In this document: positions 16,050 to 23,993 of the stretch, one piece after another
How the letters are laid out: each line of letters starts with the position of its first letter
How positions within the stretch are numbered: position 1 is the stretch's first letter
NCBI GenBank assembly: GCA_029210725.1
Contig: JARGFM010000020.1
Span: forward strand, 1-61,593
Source of the DNA: Bacteroidales bacterium
GTDB lineage: Bacteria; Bacteroidota; Bacteroidia; Bacteroidales; GCA-2748055
Direction: 5' to 3'
Length of the DNA stretch: 61,593 nt
Program-made: the position numbers and the translations under genes
The notes under the pieces: model-generated
The model's input: the letters and a program-made list of their open reading frames with translations, nothing else
Told to the model about the DNA's origin: nothing
The model's database searches: none

Positions 16050-17969
16050 TTACATGAATTCCTTTTTCAGCTCCCCGATAATGCGCACAGAATCGCTTGC
16101 TATCCGGGAGACCAGCATATTCATGCGTTCCGAGTCAGATTCCCTGGCGCAGATGTTCTTTAACTCCACCAGGTCAGAAACGACCTTCGTGATCGCTAAG
16201 TGTTTATAGGAAGGAATCAGCCGGTGTGCCGTCTCCATGACCAGGGCGTAGTCTCCCTGTTCAAAGGCTTTCTGCATCCGGGCCGTTCCCCCGGCAGCAT
16301 TCTCCATAAAGGTTTCAAGCATTTCATTAAAAAAAGACGCCTGGTCCCGGGTTACCGAACGCAATTCTGTCAGATCGTACAGGGCATCACCGGGGTCCTC
16401 CTTGAGCACAATCTTAACGGTCTCGTACCTGATCAGCTCCGGATTCACATCCAGCACCTGGCAAAGCTTATTGAACATGTTTATTTCCCTGTAAGGCTTG
16501 ATCATATAATCGTCGATCCCTTCTTTCTTGTACTTTTCCAGTTCCTTCCTGATCATATCTGCGGTGACCGCCAGGATCTTCACTGATTGATTATTCAGAT
16601 CATTCCGGATGTAGCGTGCCACATCCAACCCGCTAATTTCGGGCATATGAATATCCAGCAGGATCACATCAAAAGCACTCTTCCCTGCCAGTTCCATGGC
16701 TTCCCGGCCATCCGAAGCCAGGCTGACCTCCATGTTGAATCCTTCCAGGATAATCCGGCCCAGCATACGGTTCATGGCATCGTCATCCACGATCATTGCT
16801 CTCCGTTGTGCCAGCACCTTATTATTTATCCGGAGCGTATTCTTGGTCAGATAGGTCAGGTTGCTCCTTTCCAGGGGGATCGTCACCAAAAAACGGGATC
16901 CCTTTCCTTCCGTACTCTGCACAGAAATGCTTCCATGCATAAGCTCGGTCAGTCGCTTACAGATGGTCAGACCCAGCCCTGTTCCCCCGTGTTTTCTCGC
17001 GATCCCGATACTGGCCTGTCTGTATTCCTTAAAAATATCCCTGATCTTTTCTTCGGGGATGCCAATGCCTGTATCCGCCACGATGATTTCTGTCCAGATC
17101 CGGTCCCCTTCGTCGCGGAGCTTATTCACTTTTATTTCCACGTACCCGTAGGCTGTGAATTTGATGGCATTGCTGATCAGGTTAATGAGCACCTGTTTCA
17201 GCCGGAAGGCATCGCCCCGGACCACCTGGCTCATCTGCTTATCGAATGAAAACCGCAGGTTAATTTTTTTTTCAGCGGCCCTGTTTTTCATGGTACTGTA
17301 CACTTCCCCGAACATGTCCTTCAGGTTAAAATCGACCTTATCCAGCTGCTGTTTACCAGATTCCAGCTTTGAAAAAGTGAGAATCTCATTGACCAGATCA
17401 AGCAGGTACACCGCAGATTTATCGACAATGTTCAGGTAATTTTTCTGAGTCTTGTCCAGGCTGGTTTTCTGCAGCTGTTCGATGAATCCGATAATGGCAT
17501 TCAGCGGAGTCCGGATCTCGTGACTGATCCGGGCCATGAACCTGCTTTTTACTTCGCTGGTCTCCCGGGCCTCCTCCTTCTCTTTTTCCAGTCCGCTGCG
17601 GTATTCCACCAGGCTGCCTTCATTTCCCTGAACCATGAGCAGCCCCATCTGGTGGCTGCATTCTTTTCCAAGCGGAAGAGCGCTCACTTTCACCAAACCG
17701 GATTTACTGTTCAGGCGGGTCTGGGTGGGGCCCCGGGTAAAGGCCTCCTCCGAGACTCTTTTCACCTCCGGATGGAAAGGAGGATCGGCAATTTGATGCA
17801 AATCTTCGCTCAGCCGGGATTTCTTCAGTATGTCCTTCAAGACCCGGTTCCGGTCGGCTACTTCGAGAATCTCCATCTCCCGGTTGTAAAGCACCCAGGA
17901 AGTATCCGGAAGAAGATCCATAACTTCCCGGATCCGGTCCGCTTTCAGCGATTGCAACCACATAAGCAA
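16050..17969 (-). CDS. Hybrid sensor histidine kinase with receiver and Hpt domains
   Basis: The 639-residue cytoplasmic protein has no membrane helices. Order: a PAS-like sensor (about 10-115, LPDTSWVLYNREMEILEVAD), HisKA with the phospho-His at about 150 (SRFMARISHEIRTPLNAIIG), HATPase (250-365; NLISNAIKF, VADTGIGIP, HGGTGLGLTIC), receiver (390-510) with acidic pocket AMIVDDDAMN and acceptor Asp about 439 in VILLDIHMPE, and Hpt with His about 582 (METAHRLIPSYKHL). The full His-Asp-His relay could pass phosphate to the sigma-54 activator encoded next door. It is divergent from the small gene at 18155; a TGTAGAA palindrome lies in the shared upstream region. Confidence 0.93.
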   Translation of the reverse strand: MLMWLQSLKADRIREVMDLLPDTSWVLYNREMEILEVADRNRVLKDILKKSRLSEDLHQIADPPFHPEVKRVSEEAFTRGPTQTRLNSKSGLVKVSALPLGKECSHQMGLLMVQGNEGSLVEYRSGLEKEKEEARETSEVKSRFMARISHEIRTPLNAIIGFIEQLQKTSLDKTQKNYLNIVDKSAVYLLDLVNEILTFSKLESGKQQLDKVDFNLKDMFGEVYSTMKNRAAEKKINLRFSFDKQMSQVVRGDAFRLKQVLINLISNAIKFTAYGYVEIKVNKLRDEGDRIWTEIIVADTGIGIPEEKIRDIFKEYRQASIGIARKHGGTGLGLTICKRLTELMHGSISVQSTEGKGSRFLVTIPLERSNLTYLTKNTLRINNKVLAQRRAMIVDDDAMNRMLGRIILEGFNMEVSLASDGREAMELAGKSAFDVILLDIHMPEISGLDVARYIRNDLNNQSVKILAVTADMIRKELEKYKKEGIDDYMIKPYREINMFNKLCQVLDVNPELIRYETVKIVLKEDPGDALYDLTELRSVTRDQASFFNEMLETFMENAAGGTARMQKAFEQGDYALVMETAHRLIPSYKHLAITKVVSDLVELKNICARESDSERMNMLVSRIASDSVRIIGELKKEFM

Positions 17970-18026
17970 AAAATACTAATTTCTCTTCATATATCCAATC
18001 CTCAGATCCTCAAGATGTACAGTGAT

Positions 18027-18044
18027 TGTAGAATTTTTTCTACA
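18027..18044. promoter_or_regulatory. Palindrome TGTAGAA-N4-TTCTACA, candidate activator site
   Basis: TGTAGAATTTTTTCTACA is a perfect 7-bp palindrome with a four-base centre, in the gap between the hybrid kinase and the divergent gene at 18155. It is about 80-95 bases upstream of a sigma-54-like promoter (18121-18135), a normal enhancer position. The half-site core TCTACA recurs twice, 20 bases apart, upstream of dps (19824-19849). Confidence 0.5.
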
Positions 18045-18119
18045 CCGGACCGGATTGGCAGATCGGCCAAATGTTCGGAAAGCTCTGTCGATACTTGCTT
18101 AGCAGGAACCTTCCATTTT

Positions 18120-18137
18120 ATGGCATTATTTTAGCAC
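18120..18137 (+). promoter_or_regulatory. Possible sigma-54 promoter for the 18155 gene
   Basis: ATGGCATTATTTTAGCAC keeps TGGCA and a GC ten bases after the GG, but the -12 box is TAGCA instead of TTGCA. The predicted start point near 18147 would leave a very short leader and cut off the AGGAG at 18142, which weakens the case. Confidence 0.35.
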
Positions 18138-18154
18138 GGATAGGAGAAAAAACT

Positions 18155-18346
18155 ATGGGAAACAGACCTTTTTATACGAAAGAAGATTATCCTTCGGAAA
18201 TGAACAAGCTGCCTGAAGAGGTCAGAAACAGAGCCATCACCAATGCCAACAATATGTTTGCCGATGGAGACATCCGGCTCCACAGGAAGATCGTCACCGC
18301 CATAGCCATTCAGGAAGCCAGGCAGCAGGTGAAATCTTCAGCCTAA
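18155..18346 (+). CDS. Small conserved protein (YdaT-like)
   Basis: The 63-residue product starts at the ATG at 18155, preceded by TAGGAG; a longer frame upstream has no family support. The sequence YTKEDYPSEMNKLPEEVRNR then AITNANNMFADGD and an AIAIQEA end resembles the short W-x-x-x-DYP-x-SMKNL-x-x-R-x-KAIEIAN-A-L proteins found in many bacteria, known to me as YdaT-like. Those are stress-associated in bacilli by genome context; the molecular function is unknown. It lies between the kinase and the activator genes, and its 3' end overlaps the activator's by 9 bases on opposite strands. Confidence 0.75.
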   Translation: MGNRPFYTKEDYPSEMNKLPEEVRNRAITNANNMFADGDIRLHRKIVTAIAIQEARQQVKSSA

Positions 18347-19702
18347 GTCAATGGGGGAGATTTTGAACTGCCTGATCTTGTTGTAGAGCGTCTTACGGTC
18401 TATATTCAGAATGCGGGCCGCCTCGGATTTATTGTATCGGGCTCTGAGCAGGGCCCGGATGATCGCTTCCTTTTCAGCCTGTATAGCGGCATCTTTCAGG
18501 TTGACTTCCTTCAGCTCACCCCGCTTGCCATGGTCGCCCGGACCCTGCAGGGCATGCCCGGTTTTCACCTCATCCGGGATCAGCTCCAGGGTGAGAGTAT
18601 CCTCTGTGGCCAGAAGGGCTGCCCGGGTGATTACATTCTTCAATTCCCTCACATTTCCCGGCCAGTGGTATTTCAGGAGCACCTCTTTCACCCGGTTGTC
18701 ATATCCCTTCACCTCCTTTCCAAACCTCCCGGCTGCTTCCCGGATAAACGCGTCTGCAAGCAATAAAATATCCTGTTCCCTCTCACGCAGGGGCGGTACC
18801 CTGATTTTGAATTCATTCAGGCGATGATAAAGATCTTCCCGGATTTTCCCTTTCCCGACCTCTGCCAGCAAGTCTTCATTGGAAGCAACAATAAGCCGCA
18901 GGTCCACCCTGACAGGCAAGCTGTCACCGATCCTGGTCACCGTTTTTTCCTGCAACACGCGGAGCAGCTTCATCTGATTTTCCGCATCCAGGTTAGAGAT
19001 TTCGTCCAGAAAAAGAGTGCCCCCGTCGGCTTGCTCGAACAAACCCTTCTTATCAAAAGTTGCCCCTGTAAAAGAGCCTTTTACATGACCAAACAATTCG
19101 CTGTTCACCACTCCTTTGGGCAGGGCCCCGCAATCCACGGCCAAAAAAGGCCCTTTCTTCCGCTCACTGTTGTAATGAACGGCCCTGGCCACATATTCTT
19201 TCCCGGCCCCTGTTTCCCCCTCTATGATGACGGTCAAATCCACCGGCGAGACGATCTCCACATGCTCCATGGTTTCCATGAAGATTCTGCTTTCGCCCCG
19301 GATGAATCCCTGTTCAAAAGAGAGAGATGTTTCCTTTTTCTGCTCCTTTTGAAGGGCTTCCCGGATCAGTCCGAGCAGTTCCTCCGGGATCAGGGGCTTG
19401 GTGATATAGTCATAGGCTCCTGCCTTAATAAGCTTTATGGCAGTCTCAAGTTCCTTGTAAGCAGTCATGATGATGACCGGCGTCTGGTGGTTCTTCTTCC
19501 TGACCTGTTCCAGGACATGGAATCCGTCACGGTCGGGAAGCCGGTAATCACTGATAACCAGGTCATAGGTGTTCCGGGTAATCAGCTTTGCTGCCGAGGC
19601 TCCCGAAAAAGCGGTTTCGGTCTTATATCCGCTTTTCGCCAGGAAATTGTCCAGCAACTTGCAGATATAGGTGTCATCGTCTATGATCAGGATCTTTTGC
19701 AT
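18338..19702 (-). CDS. NtrC-family sigma-54-dependent response regulator
   Basis: The 454-residue protein is a three-domain activator. A receiver (1-115) has acidic pocket IDDD and acceptor Asp about 52 in LVISDYRLPD. A AAA+ domain (140-365) has Walker A EGETGAGKEY, the sigma-54 contact loop GSFTGA (about 209-214, a variant of GAFTGA), Walker B GGTLFLDEIS and the R-finger region REDLYHRL. A Fis-type helix-turn-helix ends the protein (ARYNKSEAARILNIDRKTLY). I start at the ATG before QKILIIDDD because a receiver begins there; an in-frame ATG 105 bases upstream adds unrelated residues. It remodels RNA polymerase bound to sigma-54. The hybrid kinase close by is the probable partner, and its likely targets include dps, the Usp gene and the 18155 gene. 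Confidence 0.94.
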   Translation of the reverse strand: MQKILIIDDDTYICKLLDNFLAKSGYKTETAFSGASAAKLITRNTYDLVISDYRLPDRDGFHVLEQVRKKNHQTPVIIMTAYKELETAIKLIKAGAYDYITKPLIPEELLGLIREALQKEQKKETSLSFEQGFIRGESRIFMETMEHVEIVSPVDLTVIIEGETGAGKEYVARAVHYNSERKKGPFLAVDCGALPKGVVNSELFGHVKGSFTGATFDKKGLFEQADGGTLFLDEISNLDAENQMKLLRVLQEKTVTRIGDSLPVRVDLRLIVASNEDLLAEVGKGKIREDLYHRLNEFKIRVPPLREREQDILLLADAFIREAAGRFGKEVKGYDNRVKEVLLKYHWPGNVRELKNVITRAALLATEDTLTLELIPDEVKTGHALQGPGDHGKRGELKEVNLKDAAIQAEKEAIIRALLRARYNKSEAARILNIDRKTLYNKIRQFKISPIDLG

Positions 19703-19823
19703 GGGCCGGCCCGATACCTTATGGATAAAGATAACATTTCTCCATGTAATGTACATCGCAAAAAAATCAACCGGGATCGTCGGACCGCGAGCCGGATCTG
19801 TGATCATCAGGTGAGGAATCTCC

Positions 19824-19849
19824 TCTACACTTTACCCTGATTTTCTACA
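19824..19849. promoter_or_regulatory. Paired TCTACA half-sites upstream of dps
   Basis: TCTACA occurs at 19824-19829 and 19844-19849, exactly 20 bases apart (two helical turns). It shares its core with the perfect palindrome at 18027-18044. The pair is about 100-125 bases upstream of the sigma-54-like promoter of dps, as expected for an activator site. The 311-base gap 19703-20013 otherwise contains only that promoter; no gene is visible in it. Confidence 0.4.
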
Positions 19850-19947
19850 ATGCAGCCCGGGGTTTACAGTCCGCCGGAATGAAAGTGATCACTCTAATTG
19901 ACTGATCAGGTGCGGTATTCGAATATTCCGGAACCTGCGGCCCATTC

Positions 19948-19964
19948 AGGTATGAAGATTGCGG
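19948..19964 (+). promoter_or_regulatory. Sigma-54-like promoter of dps
   Basis: AGGTATGAAGATTGCGG has the GG (19949-19950) and GC (19961-19962) ten bases apart and a good TTGC -12 box; the -24 box deviates from TGGCAC. Transcription would start near 19974 and give a leader of about 40 bases. The divergent activator gene makes the site plausible. Confidence 0.45.
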
Positions 19965-20013
19965 TATTGTTAATGCGAAATTGAACCCCTGTTATTAACC
20001 AGGAATAATCGAA

Positions 20014-20517
20014 ATGAATTTAGCAAAAACAGAAAAGAGAACATTTGCAAAGCTGGGATACACGCATATGGATACCGCTGAGATCGTAAGCAATCTGAAC
20101 AGGATCCTGGCGCATTATTCCGTTTATTATCAGAAAATCAGGAATTTCCACTGGAACCTGATCGGTCCTGATTTTTTTGAGCTGTATGAGCAGTTCGGGA
20201 ACATGTACCTCAGGGCTTCCTCAGAGACGGATGAAATCGCCGAACGCATCAGGCTGTTCGATAAATTCCCCCTTTCGACCATGGCTGAATATCTCGAGCT
20301 ATCTAAAATCGAGGAACAGGAGCCTCCTGTCTCCTCGTTTGAAATGGTAAAGATCGTCATTAGTGACATCCGCACCCTCATTGACCTGCTCGAGCAGGCT
20401 GTGCAATCAGCACGGCTGATCAATGATTTAGGTTCGGAACGAATGCTGATTTCTTTTATCCAGCATTTCGAAAAGGATCACTGGATGCTCACAGCCTGGT
20501 CAAAAAAGGGTAAATAA
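20014..20517 (+). CDS. dps: Dps-family ferritin-like protein
   Basis: The 167-residue protein forms the 12-subunit Dps shell that oxidises Fe2+ with peroxide and shields DNA. The inter-subunit ferroxidase centre residues are all visible: His about 34 (LAHYSVYYQ), His about 46 (IRNFHWNLIGPDFFELYEQF), and Asp/Glu about 73 and 77 (TDEIAERIR). The C-terminal helix ends LISFIQHFEKDHWMLTAWSK. The length is usual. A short Lys/Arg-bearing N-terminus (NLAKTEKRTF) may contact DNA. It is divergent from the sigma-54 activator and has a sigma-54-like promoter, so induction during stress by that regulator is likely. It converges with a glutathione peroxidase, another peroxide-defence gene. Confidence 0.95.
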   Translation: MNLAKTEKRTFAKLGYTHMDTAEIVSNLNRILAHYSVYYQKIRNFHWNLIGPDFFELYEQFGNMYLRASSETDEIAERIRLFDKFPLSTMAEYLELSKIEEQEPPVSSFEMVKIVISDIRTLIDLLEQAVQSARLINDLGSERMLISFIQHFEKDHWMLTAWSKKGK

Positions 20518-20606
20518 GCCTCTCCTTTATATTCATAGACCCTCGTGTAAATTAATTAAACGCAGGGTTCATAGGACATCCAAAGGCTAAGATGTCCGGC
20601 GTCTTC

Positions 20607-21146
20607 TCAGTTAACAATCCAGCTGACCAGCTTTTCATTATCCGGTTTCGTCGTGGGTGCCAAATGTCCAGCCAGCTGTCCCTCTTCGTCGATCATATAC
20701 TTCTGGAAGTTCCAGGTGACCTTGCTATTCTCTACCCCATTTTCGCTTTTGGATGTCAACCACCGGTAAAGCGGATGCTGATCATCGCCCTTGACTGAGA
20801 TCTTACTCATCATCGGGAAGCTCACTCCATAATTTTTCTGGCAGAATGTGGCTATTTCCTCATTGGACCCGGGTTCCTGCTTCATAAAATTATTGGCAGG
20901 AAATCCGATGATCATAAAATCATCTTCCCCGTATTTTTCGTAAAGTTCCTGCAAGCCTTCATACTGAGGCGTAAAACCGCATTTGGATGCGGTATTCACC
21001 ACCAGCACCTTTTTGCCTTTCAACTGCGAAAGGGGAAAATCGTTCCCCGAAATATCTTTGACCGTAAAGTCGTAAAAACTGGTCTGTGCAAATCCTGTAC
21101 CCATCATCATGATTAAAAATCCGCTTATTATAATGTTTCTTTTCAT
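20607..21146 (-). CDS. Periplasmic glutathione peroxidase-family (thiol) peroxidase
   Basis: The 179-residue protein has a signal peptide (MKRNIIISGFLIMMMGTGFA) followed by a GPx fold. Peroxidatic Cys about 56 is in NTASKCGFTPQYEGLQ, the second motif is GFPANNFMKQEPGSNEEI, and the Trp/Asn pair is in VTWNFQKY. The Cys (not selenocysteine) form usually uses thioredoxin-like reductants rather than glutathione. FPANNF replaces the FPCNQF of many relatives, so the resolving Cys at that position is missing. Hairpins GGACATC/GATGTCC (20574-20597) lie between it and dps and may end transcription of either gene. Confidence 0.93.
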   Translation of the reverse strand: MKRNIIISGFLIMMMGTGFAQTSFYDFTVKDISGNDFPLSQLKGKKVLVVNTASKCGFTPQYEGLQELYEKYGEDDFMIIGFPANNFMKQEPGSNEEIATFCQKNYGVSFPMMSKISVKGDDQHPLYRWLTSKSENGVENSKVTWNFQKYMIDEEGQLAGHLAPTTKPDNEKLVSWIVN

Positions 21147-21322
21147 CTCTTTATCTGAAAATATGATTGTTTATTCCTAAACAAGCAACTAAGCTAAAAG
21201 TTCGCAACACGATGCTACAGAAAGGACTCTTCGGTGGCATTCTGAAATTAACAGCGAAGTGGAGTCAAGGAAGTACATCCATCTGGCCGCTATGTTCCGG
21301 GTAAGTTGTAATTTTAGGAACG

Positions 21323-22132
21323 ATGAACTCACAAGCTGCAGCAAAGAGAATAGATATGAAAAGGCCGCTCAGGAATCTGTACCTGGTCGTCCTGGTGGGT
21401 GTTGTTCTGTCCATCGGTCACTATTTTTTTCAGGGAAAGGAATCCTTTCTGCAGGTGCTGCTGATTCAGGTTTTCACCGCCTTTAATATCGGGTTTCCGC
21501 TAATGATTATCATCTTCAACAAGCACACCTTCTATGGTAAGCGGTCCAGACTGGGGGAGATCGCCCTCCTCCTGTTAAGCTTCGCAGTGCTGGCTTTGCT
21601 GGCATCCGAACTGGAGAATATATTTCGTTTTTTCATCCGGAACCACAGCTCCTATTCCCCCTTCAGCAATCCGGAGTTTTATCTGGCCAACACCGTAATC
21701 ACTTCGGTACTGGGATTTACATTCTACTATGTATCAGATGCTCCGACAAAGTCCGGGAAGGTCTCCCCACCTCCATTTTCTTTACGGAAACCGGCCACCC
21801 GTCTGGACAGAATACCCGTCCGGTACAAGCGGGAAACACTCCTGGTGGAACTGGACAGCGTACTTTACATCGAAGCCTATGACAATTATGCTTTTGTGTT
21901 TCGCACCAACGGGGAAAAATTATTGTGCAATTATTCGCTGGGCTACATGGAACCGGTACTGGATCATGCCTTTATTCGTATCCACAGAAAACACCTGGTA
22001 AACAAGCAGAAAATCCGGTCCCTTTCAAAACATACTCATAAGCGGTATAAAGTCCGACTGAATGATGATCGCACAGAACTGGTCAGCAGTGCCGGTTACT
22101 CGGAACAGATCCGGGAGCTGCTTGAGATCTGA
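21323..22132 (+). CDS. Membrane-anchored LytTR transcription regulator
   Basis: The 269-residue protein has four predicted membrane helices in its first 140 residues (VVLVGVVLSIGHYFF, IGFPLMIIIF, IALLLLSFAVLALLA, VLGFTFYYV) and a LytTR DNA-binding domain at 165-269 (YKRETLLVELDSVLYIEAYD, NYAFVF, FIRIHRKHLVN). No receiver is present. Membrane LytTR proteins bind DNA directly while tethered and are common in Bacteroidetes. A second ATG at 21356 could be the real start since the membrane part begins just after it. The polyferredoxin at 22262 lies 129 bases downstream and is a possible target. Confidence 0.88.
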   Translation: MNSQAAAKRIDMKRPLRNLYLVVLVGVVLSIGHYFFQGKESFLQVLLIQVFTAFNIGFPLMIIIFNKHTFYGKRSRLGEIALLLLSFAVLALLASELENIFRFFIRNHSSYSPFSNPEFYLANTVITSVLGFTFYYVSDAPTKSGKVSPPPFSLRKPATRLDRIPVRYKRETLLVELDSVLYIEAYDNYAFVFRTNGEKLLCNYSLGYMEPVLDHAFIRIHRKHLVNKQKIRSLSKHTHKRYKVRLNDDRTELVSSAGYSEQIRELLEI

Positions 22133-22261
22133 CCGGTCCACTCTGACCATCGACAGGTTCACACCACCCACCAACAGGCTCACGTACTTTCTGGCGATTC
22201 ATTTCCCTGTGAGACATTCTCTGCCTAACTTCAATCCTCCATTAAATCAAAATCGCATCGT

Positions 22262-23029
22262 ATGCTTAAGAAATTGTCCTTCTGGAACACGGTCAGCCGG
22301 ATTCTGTTCCTGCTGTTAACTCCGGCCTTTTTTCGCTGGTTTAACTTCGGTTTTATCTGGCATTCCATCTACTGGGGAGTATGGAGCATCGTGGTCCTGA
22401 TCTGGCTCGGGTTTATTCTGGTTTCTCCACTGTTCGGGCGCATCGGGTGCGGCTGGTTCTGCTTTGTGGGAACCACGCAGGATCTGCCCTTCGGATACGG
22501 GGTTTTCATGCAAAAGAAACGAAAGCCCATTACCTGGCTTCGACTACTGGCGCCGTTTGCATTTCTGGCATCTTCGATCACCTTTTTCCTGATCCGGAAG
22601 AACGGGGGTGAGATCAGCGGGTTTCGCTTTGAGCCCGGCTTCTTCTCCACGGAACTGAATTCCCATTATCAGCATATCTGGATCTATGATACCGTCGGAG
22701 CACTGATCCTGGGACTTTTGCTCGAGAAGCGATGGGCCTGTAAGAATCTCTGCGTTATGGGATTCTTCACAGCCCTTGGATCCACATGGTCGAGGCTGAT
22801 CCCGGTCATCAATACGGAAGCCTGCAACTACTGTGCCAGGTGCGAAGCCGTATGCCTGGTCAATATCCCCTTAACAGCATATACAGATAGCCGGAACGGA
22901 TTAGTCACCAGTTCGGAGTGCATCCTCTGTGGCAGATGCGTGGATACCTGCAGCAAGAAGGCCATAAGCATACGCTTTGTCTGGAACCGGAAAAAACACC
23001 GGGATAAATCTCTTTCTCCGGTTTATTAA
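22262..23029 (+). CDS. Membrane polyferredoxin (NapH/CcoG-like 4Fe-4S protein)
   Basis: The 255-residue protein has about four membrane helices. In the first half lies the loop GRIGCGWFCFVGTTQDLPFG and in the second RWACKNLCVMGFFTAL, the paired CxxxCP-like loops of the NapH/RnfB-like quinol-side electron carriers, though the usual CxxxCP is CGWFCF here. The C-terminal domain has two ferredoxin motifs: CNYCARCEAVC and CILCGRCVDTC. It probably takes electrons from the quinone pool to a periplasmic or cytoplasmic acceptor. The acceptor is not adjacent. Its stop is 2 bases from the converging TPM gene. Confidence 0.85.
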   Translation: MLKKLSFWNTVSRILFLLLTPAFFRWFNFGFIWHSIYWGVWSIVVLIWLGFILVSPLFGRIGCGWFCFVGTTQDLPFGYGVFMQKKRKPITWLRLLAPFAFLASSITFFLIRKNGGEISGFRFEPGFFSTELNSHYQHIWIYDTVGALILGLLLEKRWACKNLCVMGFFTALGSTWSRLIPVINTEACNYCARCEAVCLVNIPLTAYTDSRNGLVTSSECILCGRCVDTCSKKAISIRFVWNRKKHRDKSLSPVY

Positions 23030-23031
23030 CT

Positions 23032-23993
23032 TTACCATCCGCCCGAGGCAGCACCGCCTCCCGATGATCCGCCTCCCCCGGAGAACCCGCCTGAAGAACT
23101 GCTGCCGCCTGAACTCCATGATCCGCCGGAACTTCCCGATGAGAATGAAAATCCCCCGATAGAAGCCCTTCCTTTGGTACGCAGATCTGATTTAGCCTTT
23201 TTAAACCACGGAGTGGTCCGGATATACAATTTCGCTGCCGGGTACCCGATCAGATAGATAATCAGACAGACCAGGGTTCCCCTTGAGCCTATAACCATGA
23301 TGGGGAAGGTGGCCCAAAAAGGGATTAAGAAAACATAGAGAAACCATCCAAAGCCCGGGGTTATAACACCAATGATCGTGAACATACCTATGAGGCCAAA
23401 AATAAAGGCACCAACAGGATCCGCGCACCCAGGGACATATCCGGACTTTCAAGATCCGAAAAGCCTGAATAGGAAGAAGAATCGGAGCTTTCATTCATGT
23501 ATTCGGGAAGTTCCTGGCCCTCGAGAACACCTATTACAGCCAGGGCACCCTCTGTAATTCCTCCTTCAAAGTCCCCTTCCCTGAACATGGGCGCCATGAT
23601 CTCCCGGATGATGCGGCCGGCCATCAGATCCGTTATCACACCCTCCAGGCCGTAACCCACCTCGATCCTCATCTGTTTTTCATAGGGGACTACCACGATA
23701 AGAATACCGTTATCCCTGTCTTTCAGTCCCAATTTCCATTCGTTGTAGACCAGGTTTGAATAATCCTCGATGCTCTCCCCCTCCAGCGAAGGGATGGTCA
23801 GGACCACAATCTGGTTCGTGGTCCTGTCTTCATGCTCCTTCAGTTTCGCTCCCAGCAATTCTCTCCCATTCTCCGAAAGGATCTGGGCATAGTCGTTCAC
23901 TCTTCCGGTTAAATAAGGAATTTCTGCACTCCGGGCAACCCGAACCGTCGCAAACAGGAGAATGAGCAGAACCCATGCTGATAACTTTTTCAT
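23032..23993 (-). pseudogene. TPM-domain (YgcG-like) membrane protein, split by a one-base frameshift
   Basis: The first part (23993-23388) has a signal peptide and a TPM domain (LTGRVNDYAQILSENGRELL, NQIVVLTIPSLEGESIEDYS, DNGILIVVVPYEKQMRIEVG, GLEGVITD). It then reaches a premature stop after LLVPLFLAS. The rest of the family's C-terminus, a membrane helix FTIIGVITPGFGWFLYVFL and a Gly/Ser tail ending GGGGSSGGGAASGGW, continues in another frame to 23032. Adding one base to the A5 run (plus-strand 23398-23402) makes one continuous protein, with LVPLFFGLIGMFTIIG at the joint. So either a real single-base deletion or a homopolymer error. It is paired with a second TPM gene (23990-24640) with a 4-base overlap. 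Confidence 0.85.

Noticed and set aside
18071-18154. Longer start for the YdaT-like gene
   Set aside because: The extra residues overlap the promoter-like element and have no counterpart in the family.
23390-23410. Programmed -1 frameshift in the TPM gene
   Set aside because: The A-T5-G sequence is not a proper X XXY YYZ slippery heptamer in the zero frame, and no such recoding is known for the family; deletion or error is simpler.
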